From positions 1-61,421 of IMG/VR virus record IMGVR_UViG_3300046703_000080: a DNA stretch of 61,421 nucleotides. One strand, given 5' to 3'. The position numbers and the translations under genes are program-made. Under the pieces are notes generated by a model. That model worked only from the letters and a program-made list of their open reading frames with translations. It searched no databases and was not told the DNA's origin. The stretch is from a virus. Below, piece after piece: positions 28,955 through 38,673 of the stretch. The stretch's first letter is position 1. Every line of letters begins with the position of its first letter.

Positions 28955-31072
28955 ATGTACGACCCCGGCGTGACCGCAGTACAGATCGAGAAGGTGGCAA
29001 GGGCGCACGGCTGGAAGCCGGAGTACCACACGCTTTCACAGGTGGAGGCGGCCAACAGCCACTTCGCCGACCTGTGGGATGCCGACCGTCACGACTGGAC
29101 GCGGAAACTCCAAACGGACGAACAGGGTTGGATTCGGAACGAGCAAAGGCTGTGCCAACTCGACTACGGGTATTGGACCTCGCACTACGGTTTCATCTTG
29201 GACTGGCAGGACCGGCCGGTTCGCTTCGTTCCCAACGTCGCGCAGCAGATCAAGCGGGACATCTGGGCGGAGTGCGAACGAAATGGGCAGGCGATTTGCG
29301 AGATGGACCTGAAGGCCCGGCAGGTGGGCGTCTCGACGGAAACGGAAATGGCCGTCTGCCACCGTGTCCAGTTCTGGCCCTACACGCGGGCGGTCGTGGC
29401 GTCGAGCGACCCCGATAAGTCCGAGTTGATGGTCAAGATGCTGGAGTTCGCGCTTCAGATGCAGCCGCCCTTCCTGGTGCCGCCGATCACCGGTTACGCC
29501 AAAGGAGAGCGCATCGAGTTCGGAAGGCAGAACTGCGTGCTCTCGATCCAGCACGGCTCGCAGTTGACCGGCATCGCTCGCGGCCAAACTCCTACTGTCG
29601 GACACATTTCGGAAGTAACCGACTACCAAGACCCGGGAGCTTTGATCGACGCTTCCCTTCTTCCGGCCATGCACGAGTCGCCCTGGATGTTCCTGGTGCT
29701 GGAGTCCACCGGCAAGGGCCGCCACAACTGGTGGCACAAGAATTGGAACTTCGCCAAGGCGCACTGGCTGGAGGGCAGGTCCAGGTTTCGTCCGGTATTC
29801 ATCCCGTGGTACGTCGCCAGCGACATCTACCCGACGAAAGCATGGCTGGTCTCGCATCCTGTTCCCTCACACTGGAGGCCCGAGGATCTAACAACCAAGC
29901 ACGCCGAGGGTGCCAACTCCTACGTTGCGTCGAACGACTTACTCAGAAAGTACATGGGTTCGGAATGGACGATGCCCCAAGAGCAGATGTGGTTCTGGGA
30001 AGTCACCCGGCTGGAGTACAAGGAAAAGGGCGAGTTGTCTCGTTTTTACTCAGAATATTGCTCCTCTGACACTGAGGCTTTTCAACAGAACGTCATCTCC
30101 GTTTTCGACGCGGACCTCATTTCGGACTACCGCGGAGCCTCAAAGGCTCCCATCGGCGCATTCAAGTTGAAGGGGCCCGCCTCGATGATTCACCCGAGGC
30201 ACTGGCCGCAAACCTCCGAAATCGACCACGAACTGCCCACTATCCCCATCGACCAGGACTTCACGCTCTACCCTGTGCGCTTCCGCGACATCTCCACCGA
30301 GGACCCCACCGGCAAGGTGCTCATCTTCGAGTGGCCGGAGGACGAGGAAGACTACGGTCTGGGCCTCGACTCTGCGGGCGGTGTCGGGCTGGACAGTTCC
30401 GCCATAGAAATGCTCCGCAAGGGGAACATGCAGCGGAACGATACCCAGGTTTGTGAGTTTGTTTCCCCGCACCTCAACGCCAGCGAAATGGTCCCCTACT
30501 GCCACGCGATCGGCAAAATGTACTCGCGCAAAGTGCATGGCGCGAAACGCCAATGCAAGATGGTCATCGAAATTCAGGCCGGCGGGAACCTGGCGCAACT
30601 CGAGCTCCGCAAGATGGGCTGGACCCGCTTCCACCACTGGTTGAGAGCTTACGACTCGAAGGTTCTGAGCCGAGCTCGGTCGAATACGCTGGGCTGGGCC
30701 ACGAACCAGTGGAGCCGCAACCAACTCATCGTCACCCTGATGACCTACCTGCGGTCCGGCTGGCTCAACATCAATTCCCCCTGGTTCGTGGACGAGATGG
30801 CGGATCTCGAGGCCGACGAAACCAGCCAGAAGATCAAGGCCCAGCAGGGCGCGCATGACGACCGGATCATGGCACTGGGAATGGTGCTGTTCAGCCTGCA
30901 CGACCTGGAGATCCGCGCCAATCAGCCGACCGTGTCCCGCATCCGAGTGGACGGCGCGACGCCCGACTACGCCAAGTACGATCCCGGCTGGCAGGGGCGT
31001 GAGGCCCCCAGCACCGAGTCTCCTCTTTACCAGCAAGTAACCAAAGGAAAAATTGTGGAGAGTGCTTACTAA
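28955..31072 (+). CDS. terL: Terminase large subunit, 705 aa
   Basis: ATP-driven DNA packaging motor and nuclease. ATPase half: KARQVGVSTET near residues 119-129 as the adapted Walker A, and VGHISEVTDYQD near residue 214 as Walker B with catalytic Glu. Nuclease half: GLGLDSAGGVGLDSSA near residue 470 and MVIEIQAGGNLAQLELRKMG near 530, RNase H-like metal ligands. Length and order are as in large TerL of tailed phages, with a long N-terminal extension. Confidence 0.9.
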   Translation: MYDPGVTAVQIEKVARAHGWKPEYHTLSQVEAANSHFADLWDADRHDWTRKLQTDEQGWIRNEQRLCQLDYGYWTSHYGFILDWQDRPVRFVPNVAQQIKRDIWAECERNGQAICEMDLKARQVGVSTETEMAVCHRVQFWPYTRAVVASSDPDKSELMVKMLEFALQMQPPFLVPPITGYAKGERIEFGRQNCVLSIQHGSQLTGIARGQTPTVGHISEVTDYQDPGALIDASLLPAMHESPWMFLVLESTGKGRHNWWHKNWNFAKAHWLEGRSRFRPVFIPWYVASDIYPTKAWLVSHPVPSHWRPEDLTTKHAEGANSYVASNDLLRKYMGSEWTMPQEQMWFWEVTRLEYKEKGELSRFYSEYCSSDTEAFQQNVISVFDADLISDYRGASKAPIGAFKLKGPASMIHPRHWPQTSEIDHELPTIPIDQDFTLYPVRFRDISTEDPTGKVLIFEWPEDEEDYGLGLDSAGGVGLDSSAIEMLRKGNMQRNDTQVCEFVSPHLNASEMVPYCHAIGKMYSRKVHGAKRQCKMVIEIQAGGNLAQLELRKMGWTRFHHWLRAYDSKVLSRARSNTLGWATNQWSRNQLIVTLMTYLRSGWLNINSPWFVDEMADLEADETSQKIKAQQGAHDDRIMALGMVLFSLHDLEIRANQPTVSRIRVDGATPDYAKYDPGWQGREAPSTESPLYQQVTKGKIVESAY

Positions 31073-31073
31073 C

Positions 31074-31655
31074 ATGATGATCGACTATCTCTGCCCCGAA
31101 TGCGGTCTGCACTTCGAGCGGTTCTTTCGCCAACCTCCCGAGCAACTGGAGTGCGACTGCGGCGCGACGGCGACCCGCACCTACGATCCGAACCTGACGC
31201 TACGGCGCCCGCTTCGTCTGGACGCCCAGCCGTTCGATCCGGTGGTGATCCACCGGGACGCGAATGGCAACATCCGGTTTCCCGGAAGCACGAGCGCACC
31301 CGTTCCGGAGGGATTCGAGCGAGTCGAGTTGCGGACCACACGCGAAGTGCGATCCCTTGAGCGGGAAGTGAACCTGCGAGAGAACGCCGCCCGCGAGCAG
31401 CACCTGGAACGCGAAGCCAACGCGCACGCGAACATGCGGCGAGACCTGCGCTCTGAACTGCGCCAGGCGATGCACGGCATGAGCGCCTACGGCCGCGACT
31501 TCGCGCGACACGCCATGGAAACGACAGAACAGCGGCAACGCGAAAAACAACGGCACACAGATGCCGGCTTCTATGTCGAAGCCTTCAGCCAAGACTCCAG
31601 CAACCGCGAGGCTCAAGTTGACGCCAGCACCGGCTGGCAGAGGAGAAAACGCTGA
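31074..31655 (+). CDS. FmdB-type zinc-ribbon protein, 193 aa
   Basis: ATG at 31074 (or 31077) begins right after TerL. The N terminus YLCPECGLHFERFF plus CDCGATATRTY is an FmdB/regulatory zinc ribbon often carried by phages between terminase and portal. It is followed by a charged coiled coil (REVRSLEREVNLRENAARE) and helical C terminus. Function unknown; may assist packaging. Confidence 0.65.
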   Translation: MMIDYLCPECGLHFERFFRQPPEQLECDCGATATRTYDPNLTLRRPLRLDAQPFDPVVIHRDANGNIRFPGSTSAPVPEGFERVELRTTREVRSLEREVNLRENAAREQHLEREANAHANMRRDLRSELRQAMHGMSAYGRDFARHAMETTEQRQREKQRHTDAGFYVEAFSQDSSNREAQVDASTGWQRRKR

Positions 31656-33694
31656 TGGCGTATACGGAATATCGTTGCCCGCCGTTCTTTAATCAGAAGG
31701 GCGAACCGACCAAATCCGACTTCAAGCTGGGATGGCTGCGAGAGGCGATCCAGCAAGGCCGGACGTTCATCGAGAGCCAGCGCGCCTACGAGGACATGCA
31801 GCAGGCGCTCGACAAGATCAGTGGGCATCACGAGGAGAAGATCCCCGAGGCCCGCAGCCGGATCTACGTCAACCGCCTGAAGCGGCAGATTCGAGAAGTG
31901 GTCGCCACGGAGTCAGACATCCGTCCGCAGTGGGGTTTCAAGACGGACAACAAGGAACTGGAACCGATCGAGATGGTGCTAAATAAGCTCTGGCACGGTT
32001 GGTGGCTCAACACCTTCGCCGATCGTTCGATCCGAGAGGCGGTGCAGTACGCCTCGGTCATGGGGACCGGGTATGTCAGCCCAATCTGGGAGAAGGATTT
32101 TCACTTTGCCGGGCGCGGAGATATCGCCCTGCACACCTACGGGCCGACCGAGATTCTGCCGATCCAACTCCCCCGGGATCACGACCTGCAGAAAGCCTAC
32201 ACCACCGTCATCTGTACGGAGGTCCCTATCGCCACGGCGCACGCCATGTTCCCGCAGTTCGCCGATCAGCTCGTGGCAACGCGCGAACGGCCCGGCTGGA
32301 TCCGGAAGGGCGTCCAGAAGCTGAAGCGCTACATGGCGCCGGCGCTCAACGTCGGCGGCCCGCGGCAGCGCCAGATTGAAGATGCGATCTTCCCCGTGGT
32401 GGACATCTACCACGCCTACGTCATGGATCTGTCGATCAACCAGACCGGCCGGCGCATGAGCATGGGCAAGCCCGGCACCAACTGGTATTACGAGGTTCCC
32501 TTTGTTGGCGAGGAGATCGCGGCGGGCTACAACGACAAGGACGGACGCCCGCTCTACAAAAAGGCCGGACGCGAGGACTGCCTGATCTACCCCCTGCGCC
32601 GGCTGGTGCAGGCAACCGATAGCGTGGTTCTGTCCGACGACACGAGCCCCTGGTGGCACGGCATGGTCCCGGTGGTCAAGTTCGCCGCCGACGACTGGCC
32701 GTGGGAAGCCTTGGGTTTCTCGCTGATGAAGGACGCCCACTCGCTGCAGGAGTCCGCAGTAGAACTCTTGCGCCAGGTCCAGGACTCCGGTAAGTGCCGC
32801 CTTCGTCCTTCGCTGCAATACGACAGCAACGTCATCGCGCAGACCACCATGGACCGGCTGGACACGCGGTCGCCGGGGCAGCACCTGGCCGTCGACACCT
32901 CCATGGGAGAGTTTGTGAAGCCGCTCCTGCCGCCGGAATACTACGAGGTTCCGGCCTGGATCCCGGCGCATGTGGACACCCTCTGGCAGTTGATGGACTA
33001 CCTGATGGCGGTTCCCGACATGGCCGCGATCGCCAAAGCCCGGCAACTGCCCGCCTCCGAGACCATCGAAAAGATCGTGCAACTCGCCGGACCGCTGATC
33101 CGAGACATGAGCCGCGGCATGGAACGACCGCTGGCGCAACTCGGGGAGATGAACAAGGGGCTCTTCTTCCAGTTCTATAACGCCAACCGGCGCATCCCGT
33201 TGCTAGGGAAGGACGGAATCACGTCAGAGGATTGGGACTACGACGCATCCAGCCTGGTCCCGGAGTACCTGCCGGGCCGGGACCGCTGGGAACGCGCCCG
33301 TTACCTCATGAGTAACCTTCCATTCAGCGTCCAGCCCAACTCCGCGCATCAGGTGACGCAGGTCACCCGGCAACTCATGTACCTGCAACTCTGGCGCGCC
33401 GGCTTCCCGATCGACCCCTGGACGGTGGGCGAGGCGCTGGACATCCCGCACTACGGTAAACCTCCAGACGGAACGGTGGACGTCTACGACCGCTGGAAAG
33501 CGTGGAACATCGAGCGCGCCGACATGGCTCAGGTCATGCAGATGCTCACGGCAGTCGGCGCGCAGGGCGCCGGAGTCCCGCCGGGCGGCGGTGGAGGCGG
33601 CGCGCAGCCGGGTCGGCCGCCAAGCGGCGGAGCGCCGCCCAAGATCGTTCAGAAGGATGGCGGTTCGCGTAGCACGATCTCGGAATCCAGATGA
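31655..33694 (+). CDS. Portal protein, 679 aa
   Basis: Starts at the last base of the previous stop. Large, mostly helical, with KRQIREVVATESDIRPQWG, NKLWHGWWLNTFADRS, GTGYVSPIWEKDF, typical of P22-like/large portal proteins; C-terminal tail Gly/Pro-rich (GVPPGGGGGGAQPGRPPSGG). The dodecameric portal forms the packaging vertex and binds TerL and tail adaptors. Length fits podovirus portals. Confidence 0.88.
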   Translation: MAYTEYRCPPFFNQKGEPTKSDFKLGWLREAIQQGRTFIESQRAYEDMQQALDKISGHHEEKIPEARSRIYVNRLKRQIREVVATESDIRPQWGFKTDNKELEPIEMVLNKLWHGWWLNTFADRSIREAVQYASVMGTGYVSPIWEKDFHFAGRGDIALHTYGPTEILPIQLPRDHDLQKAYTTVICTEVPIATAHAMFPQFADQLVATRERPGWIRKGVQKLKRYMAPALNVGGPRQRQIEDAIFPVVDIYHAYVMDLSINQTGRRMSMGKPGTNWYYEVPFVGEEIAAGYNDKDGRPLYKKAGREDCLIYPLRRLVQATDSVVLSDDTSPWWHGMVPVVKFAADDWPWEALGFSLMKDAHSLQESAVELLRQVQDSGKCRLRPSLQYDSNVIAQTTMDRLDTRSPGQHLAVDTSMGEFVKPLLPPEYYEVPAWIPAHVDTLWQLMDYLMAVPDMAAIAKARQLPASETIEKIVQLAGPLIRDMSRGMERPLAQLGEMNKGLFFQFYNANRRIPLLGKDGITSEDWDYDASSLVPEYLPGRDRWERARYLMSNLPFSVQPNSAHQVTQVTRQLMYLQLWRAGFPIDPWTVGEALDIPHYGKPPDGTVDVYDRWKAWNIERADMAQVMQMLTAVGAQGAGVPPGGGGGGAQPGRPPSGGAPPKIVQKDGGSRSTISESR

Positions 33695-33912
33695 ACACCG
33701 TCCCCATCACCATCGGTCGGCAACTTCAGGTTCATCGGATCGAGCAATACGACAAAAGCGATCTAGCCGACCTGATGCTACTGGTGAAGTCCCAGAAACG
33801 TACCGGATCCCTGACTTTGCACATAACTTCAGGTGAAGTTTCAGTAGTCGAGTGGAAGCAAAAAGAGAAATCTCTTGACGCCAGAGCTGTTTTGTGTTCT
33901 AAGTTGAGTTGA
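33691..33912 (+). CDS. Small hypothetical protein after portal, 73 aa
   Basis: ATG overlaps the portal stop (ATGA). Beta/alpha mix: TIGRQLQVHRIEQYDKSD and a Lys-rich C terminus. Immediately followed by hairpins. No family recognised. Confidence 0.6.
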   Translation: MNTVPITIGRQLQVHRIEQYDKSDLADLMLLVKSQKRTGSLTLHITSGEVSVVEWKQKEKSLDARAVLCSKLS

Positions 33913-33916
33913 TGAG

Positions 33917-33931
33917 CCAACCGTAGGTTGG
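33917..33931 (+). terminator. Short perfect hairpin
   Basis: CCAACC-GTA-GGTTGG, six paired bases with a three-base loop just after a stop. No T-run follows, so it may help the next terminator or stabilise a 3' end. Confidence 0.45.
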
Positions 33932-33950
33932 GGTCGCATACCTCATACCT

Positions 33951-34009
33951 GGACGGGGTCCCCAAGGGGTGAAGTTACTTCACTCTTTCGGGACCCCGTC
34001 CTTTTTTTT
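33951..34009 (+). terminator. Strong intrinsic terminator
   Basis: GGACGGGGTCCC (33951-33962) pairs perfectly with GGGACCCCGTCC (33990-34001) and eight T residues follow (34002-34009). The loop holds a further perfect stem, GTGAAG/CTTCAC at 33969-33974 and 33978-33983. It splits packaging/portal genes from capsid genes. Confidence 0.9.
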
Positions 34010-34021
34010 GGCCCAAAGGCG

Positions 34022-34252
34022 ATGCCATACGGTCCGTCAGACGCGATCCGGTTCACCAAGAAGGCCAGGACTCCTATACGGCAGAGGCAGTGGTCAGACG
34101 TGTTCAAGTCGATGACCTCACGAGGCAAATCCGAAAGTTCCGCGATCCGCGGCGCGAACAGCGCCGTCAAGCGTTCGGTCAGTTCATCCTCCCGCCCCTA
34201 CGCGGGGGCAATGCGCCGCCGCCGATCGGGCGGTATGGGCAGAGGGAAATAG
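34022..34252 (+). CDS. Small basic protein, 76 aa
   Basis: ATG 12 bases after the T-run. Product begins MPYGPSDAIRFTKKARTPIR, rich in Arg/Ser. Basic small proteins in this place are often virion or scaffold-associated. No family recognised. If the terminator works, this gene needs its own promoter or read-through. Confidence 0.5.
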   Translation: MPYGPSDAIRFTKKARTPIRQRQWSDVFKSMTSRGKSESSAIRGANSAVKRSVSSSSRPYAGAMRRRRSGGMGRGK

Positions 34253-34253
34253 C

Positions 34254-34601
34254 ATGGCCGCACTACCGTTCTTCCCCGTTCCAGGACAAGGAGGAATGCC
34301 GATGGGTGAAATGCAGCAACAGGCACCCCCGGCTCCGCAACCCGACATTGGAACGCTCATTCCCCCGGAGCAGGTTTCGGCAGCGAGACCGCAAGCTCCG
34401 GCCATGGAGGATACGACCAGAGCGGTCATGTCGCAGATCGGCGATATGCACACCCAGGTAGAGGACCTGGCCCGCCAATTTCCACCGGCAGCGGCAAAGG
34501 CTCGAGAAGTCGGGCGCCTGCTGGTGGAGATGGGCATGGACATCGTTCGGTCATTGAGTGGTCCGGGAAGCGAACCGCCAGCACCCAGCGTGCTCGGCTG
34601 A
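34254..34601 (+). CDS. Pro-rich/helical hypothetical protein, 115 aa
   Basis: Begins MAALPFFPVPGQGGMPMGEM; Pro/Gln-rich N terminus, then a helical part (AVMSQIGDMHTQVEDLARQF) suggestive of a coiled coil. Upstream of the scaffold; possible assembly accessory. Confidence 0.55.
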   Translation: MAALPFFPVPGQGGMPMGEMQQQAPPAPQPDIGTLIPPEQVSAARPQAPAMEDTTRAVMSQIGDMHTQVEDLARQFPPAAAKAREVGRLLVEMGMDIVRSLSGPGSEPPAPSVLG

Positions 34602-34675
34602 CGCGCCCAACCTGGACCCTAGCCGCCGCAGCCGGCGCCTGATCCTCACGAGGCGCGGGAAGGCAAAGGAACCAA

Positions 34676-35557
34676 ATGCCGTTTGATCTCAAAGCATGGC
34701 TGAGTGACCTCGCAACCAAAGGGCAACTGTCCGCCGAGGACGTGACTCTTCTGGAAGGGAAACTCAACAAACCGGAAGCGTTGAAGGCATTAGAGGACGG
34801 GCAACTGCGCCAGTCCGATTACGACCGGATGATGAACAAGTTGAAGACCGATCACAAGACCGCTATGGACGGCGTGGTCGGACTTCAGACCGAACTCACC
34901 GGCTGGCGTACCGAAGCGCAGGCCAAACTCGACAAGGCGATGGGGGACCTGCAAGCCAGGGACACCACCATCGCACAGTACCAGGCGCGGGTCACGCAGA
35001 TTGCGACCGACTACGGCCTGGACCTGAACACCCTCATGCCAGCAGCCGCAGCAACACCCAATCCCCCCGCATCACTCGCACAGCCCGCAAGCCCGAATCC
35101 CGCGGCGACCGAAGGTTTCAGGAAGTTTCAGGAGGACTTCGACAAGGCGAAGCAGATTTTCCCGCTTCTGCCGGCCGAACTGCATGACCTGTCCGTCGAG
35201 CATCAGGAGCTCTACGGCAAGCCCCTCTCGAAATCGCTTGAACTCGTTTCGACCGCGCTCAAAGAGGGCAGGTCCGTGCGCGATGTCTGGGCGGAACAGT
35301 ACAAGGTCGAGGATCGGCGCAAGGAGATTGCGCTTGAGACGGAGAAGAAGCACGACGCGGAAATCCGAGCGGACGAACGCAACAAAGTTCTCTCGGAAGC
35401 AAGCGTCCCGACATTCCGGCCCGATGCTCCTCGATCACCGATTTTCAGTGCCATCCCGCAGAAGACTGCGCCGGATGGCAAAGCGGGCGAACTGAGCGCC
35501 ATCGACAGAGCCACGATGCACTTCGACGAAGCTATGAGAACGAGAACGGCATCGTGA
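34676..35557 (+). CDS. Scaffolding-like protein, 293 aa
   Basis: GGCAAAGGAACC precedes the ATG. Helical with coiled-coil segments (LTGWRTEAQAKLDKAMGDLQ), Pro/Ala-rich hinge and charged C terminus. Position directly before the major capsid gene and composition fit an internal scaffold that is removed during maturation. No sequence motif proves it. Confidence 0.7.
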   Translation: MPFDLKAWLSDLATKGQLSAEDVTLLEGKLNKPEALKALEDGQLRQSDYDRMMNKLKTDHKTAMDGVVGLQTELTGWRTEAQAKLDKAMGDLQARDTTIAQYQARVTQIATDYGLDLNTLMPAAAATPNPPASLAQPASPNPAATEGFRKFQEDFDKAKQIFPLLPAELHDLSVEHQELYGKPLSKSLELVSTALKEGRSVRDVWAEQYKVEDRRKEIALETEKKHDAEIRADERNKVLSEASVPTFRPDAPRSPIFSAIPQKTAPDGKAGELSAIDRATMHFDEAMRTRTAS

Positions 35558-35602
35558 CGGATTTTTTCGGTGGTCTCGGATTCGCCGTAAGGCGTTGACA
35601 AC

Positions 35603-36730
35603 ATGCCAGATCCAATCCTCGATGAACTTAATTTGACCACTTTGAAGGAGATCTATCCTTCGGTCATCGAAGACAACTACTTCCTCGACACGCCCTTTCA
35701 GGCGTATCTCCGAGACCACTGCCTCGTTCCCTTCGGTGGCGGGGCATTCACGCAAACCGTCTTCCGTTACAAGCCCATGATCGGCGGCTTTTACGCTCGT
35801 GGCGGGAGCTTCAACATCACGAAACGGCAGACCTTGGCCGGCGCGATGTTCGATCCGAAGTACCTCGAGGTCGCCGTCCCCGAGTACAAGGAAGACATCC
35901 AAGTCCTCAACAAGGGCCCGCGGGCGGTCTTCAAGCTGATCGACGAAGATCTCCGGAACGCCATGGACACGATCTCAGCTATCGCCGGGATTGCTATGGC
36001 GGGCCACGGTCAGGCGGTGGTCACAGGCGTTAACGCCAGCCGGATCACAAAGATCAACGGCTGGCCGGAAGCGCTGAACGATGGCGTGACGAAGGGGTGG
36101 ACAGGCGACTACTTCACCACCTACGGCACGGCCACGCGCAACGGCGTCATCGGCAGCGTTCTCAATTCCGTGCCGTACTGGTGCGGAAACGCGGACGGGA
36201 GCGCAGGCCCGGTCACCTACGGCGTCATGGAGGAAACCTACCAGGACGCTTGTGTGGGCAACGAGAACCCGAACCTGGGCGTCGGCAACAAGGCCGTCAT
36301 CGCCTATATGAAGCAGCGGCTTCAGGCGCAGCAGGTTTTCGCGCAAGAGAAGGACCCGATCTGGGGCGTCATGGGCTTCCGCTTCAACAACGCGATCATT
36401 CTGAAGGACGACTACTTCCCCAGCCTGAAGTACGGCGCCAACGACCCCGACCTGGGGAACTACCTGACGTCCACCTTCGCTTCGGGCAGTCCCGCGACAG
36501 CCTCGAACATGCCATCGTCGACGACCTGCACGGTGGGCGAAGTGTTCGCGTGGCTCACGACCTCCAAGTGGTTCTTCCGCATTTCGGATGATCCCGAGTT
36601 CGGCTTCGGCTGGAGCGGGTTCTTCCCGGCGCAGGACAACACCCGAGTCGTCGGGCATGTCAAGGCGGCCTGCAATCTGGAATGCACCGCTCCCAGGCTG
36701 CAAAAGCAACTTCTGGGAATCGGTGGGTGA
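35603..36730 (+). CDS. Major capsid protein, 375 aa
   Basis: Position after the scaffold and length support MCP. N-terminal region TLKEIYPSVIEDNYFLD, a loop RGGSFNITKRQTLAGAMF, spine-helix-type PRAVFKLIDEDLRNAMD and a beta-rich C-terminal half fit the HK97 fold. Preceded by a weak ribosome site (GTAAGGCG). Two tail genes of beta-rich type follow, so the fold inference is mostly contextual. Confidence 0.8.
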   Translation: MPDPILDELNLTTLKEIYPSVIEDNYFLDTPFQAYLRDHCLVPFGGGAFTQTVFRYKPMIGGFYARGGSFNITKRQTLAGAMFDPKYLEVAVPEYKEDIQVLNKGPRAVFKLIDEDLRNAMDTISAIAGIAMAGHGQAVVTGVNASRITKINGWPEALNDGVTKGWTGDYFTTYGTATRNGVIGSVLNSVPYWCGNADGSAGPVTYGVMEETYQDACVGNENPNLGVGNKAVIAYMKQRLQAQQVFAQEKDPIWGVMGFRFNNAIILKDDYFPSLKYGANDPDLGNYLTSTFASGSPATASNMPSSTTCTVGEVFAWLTTSKWFFRISDDPEFGFGWSGFFPAQDNTRVVGHVKAACNLECTAPRLQKQLLGIGG

Positions 36731-36745
36731 GGAAAGGAGACCACC

Positions 36746-37327
36746 ATGCACGCAGACGATCTCATTGCAAGAATCAGTACCGGCTACCTGAACACCGTCG
36801 ATGACGCGAAGCCAGGTCAGCCCGTCTCTTCCGGCACGGGCGAATCGAACTACGATGCCCAGGTCGGCAAGATCATCAGTTTCAACCACGCCAATGTCCC
36901 CTGGAAGACCACGCAACTCTACGGCGGGAAGTATCAGTACGTCAAACTCTACCTCAGCTCCAGCGCCTCCGCTGTAGCCGGCCAGGTGGCGTTCTGGTAC
37001 GACATCGACGATTACGTCGTCACGGCGGATTACAGTGCCGCGATCCCCGCTGGGGTCTTCCTCAACGCCATCACCAAGGGGCAGTACGGCTGGATTCAGA
37101 CAGCGGGACTGGCGACCGTCAAGTTCCGGGCGTCCATCACCAAGACGACCCCGGCGATCGGCGATACGGTGATTGTCCAAACGGGTGCGGCAGTCGGCGA
37201 AGTACTGGCCGACGCGACGGGACTGACCTCTGTGGAATCGGCCAGAATCCTCGGTACGGCCGTAGAGGCTCCCACCAACAGTGGTTCCAAGTTGGTGGCG
37301 CTGTGGGGCCTGTACGAGAACATCTGA
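36746..37327 (+). CDS. Beta-rich capsid-associated protein, 193 aa
   Basis: GAAAGGAGACC precedes the ATG. Middle and C-terminal regions are beta-rich (KYQYVKLYLSSSASAVAGQV, QTGAAVGEVLADATGLTSV). The C-terminal part resembles small trimeric decoration proteins. Likely head decoration or head-completion; family not identified. Confidence 0.6.
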   Translation: MHADDLIARISTGYLNTVDDAKPGQPVSSGTGESNYDAQVGKIISFNHANVPWKTTQLYGGKYQYVKLYLSSSASAVAGQVAFWYDIDDYVVTADYSAAIPAGVFLNAITKGQYGWIQTAGLATVKFRASITKTTPAIGDTVIVQTGAAVGEVLADATGLTSVESARILGTAVEAPTNSGSKLVALWGLYENI

Positions 37328-37346
37328 GGGCTGAAAGGAGATCACC

Positions 37347-37679
37347 ATGGGATTCATTCCTGGGTTCCCGACCGCCCGCGGAGGCAAGCGCGAGTGCGTC
37401 ATCACCAAAGTTGGTCCGACCAGCTACACGGTCATCACGACCGGAGCGCCACCGACCGGCGGCCAGGATGTGACAGCCGCAGAGTTCGGCATGAAGTACA
37501 TCGAGTTTCTCGAGGCTTCTGCCTGCGACAACGGCCTGCACGTCATTCGCTGCATCCCGACCAGTTCATCGCCAAAATGCACTGTCTGGAAACTTCAGTG
37601 GTGCCTGGCGATTAGCGGCCAGGAAACGTCGGGAAGTCTCGACGAATACACGGTTCGGCTGCACGCCATCGGGATCTGA
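37347..37679 (+). CDS. Hypothetical head protein, 110 aa
   Basis: GAAAGGAGATC precedes the ATG. Beta-rich with four Cys, SASACDNGLHVIRCIP-like segment, and a barrel-like composition. Head-tail genes surround it. Function unknown. Confidence 0.55.
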   Translation: MGFIPGFPTARGGKRECVITKVGPTSYTVITTGAPPTGGQDVTAAEFGMKYIEFLEASACDNGLHVIRCIPTSSSPKCTVWKLQWCLAISGQETSGSLDEYTVRLHAIGI

Positions 37680-37702
37680 CGGTCCTGTGACCGCGAGGTG
37701 AC

Positions 37703-38662
37703 ATGGCCGTCGTTCAAGAGTTGGCGAACGAACTGTTGGGGTACGTTCCAGGTCTGTCCATCCTTCTGGCAGAGAAGATGGTGCAGGACACCTGGCGGAA
37801 AATCAGGGACTCCCGGCAATGGAGTTTTCTCCGTGTCGAGGGGTCCCTGGACGTTCCGGACCTCATCTCTACCGGGACCGTCACGGCCACTCAGTTCTCT
37901 ACCTCCGTGGTAGGGGATGCGGCGGCCGGGGCGGCTTGGGCGGCTGTCACTCTTCCGCTTCTCACTTTGCGGCAATTCCGGCTGGCGGCCGGGAGCCCGA
38001 TCTACAACATCACCGCCTTCGACGGCGCCGTCACCCTCACCCTGGACCGCATGTACACCGGGGCCACGGTGGCGGCTTCGGCTTACCAAATCTACCAGTG
38101 CTATTACAAGGTTCCAGTCAAGGACTTCTTGCGGTGGCGGTCCCTCTTCAACCCCAGCTTGGGCTATCGGTTCCGGCGGCGCAACATGCACCGGAAGAAA
38201 GAAGAGATCGACCGGCGCGACCCGCAGCGCAGTCACTTTGGGACTCCCATCTGGGCGGCAGCCTACAAGCATTCGAGCGACGGCTACCCGCTCATCGAAC
38301 TCTGGCCGCATCCGACTTCCTCGGGCAATTCACTGATGTGCGTGGCGCAGCGGCGCGGCGTGGACCTGGGCACCGCGGAAGAGGTCCCGGAGTGCATCCC
38401 TCACGACCTTCTGGCGCATGGCTCTCGGCTGCAAGCCTATGAGTGGGCGCTGGCGAACAACAAGAACGCGAACAAGGGACCGGAATGGTCGCGGCTCCTC
38501 AGCGTCATCTCTCAGGACTACGACGAGATGCTGCGGCGGGCGAGGGTCCAGGATGAGGAAACCTACCCGCAGAACTTCTCGGAGTTGGAGTACGACTCCG
38601 GACTGAGCGGACCGATAGATGCTTCATATTTGCAGGACCACGACATGTACTTCGTGGGATGA
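37703..38662 (+). CDS. Head-tail connector / tail adaptor-like protein, 319 aa
   Basis: CGAGGTG precedes the ATG. N-terminal ~70 residues resemble podovirus adaptor proteins with AEKMVQDTWRKIRDSRQWSF, then a middle beta domain and C-terminal helices (DLLAHGSRLQAYEWALANN). Probably binds the portal and starts the tail. Gene order (capsid, small head proteins, then this) supports it. Confidence 0.6.
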   Translation: MAVVQELANELLGYVPGLSILLAEKMVQDTWRKIRDSRQWSFLRVEGSLDVPDLISTGTVTATQFSTSVVGDAAAGAAWAAVTLPLLTLRQFRLAAGSPIYNITAFDGAVTLTLDRMYTGATVAASAYQIYQCYYKVPVKDFLRWRSLFNPSLGYRFRRRNMHRKKEEIDRRDPQRSHFGTPIWAAAYKHSSDGYPLIELWPHPTSSGNSLMCVAQRRGVDLGTAEEVPECIPHDLLAHGSRLQAYEWALANNKNANKGPEWSRLLSVISQDYDEMLRRARVQDEETYPQNFSELEYDSGLSGPIDASYLQDHDMYFVG

Positions 38663-38673
38663 AAGGAAAGAAT

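Noticed and set aside
31979-33139. A 386-aa minus-strand ORF
   Set aside because: It is antisense to the portal gene and has no support from motifs or ribosome sites.
35975-37408. A 477-aa minus-strand ORF
   Set aside because: It is the complement of the capsid and decoration genes, with the composition typical of antisense frames in GC-rich DNA.
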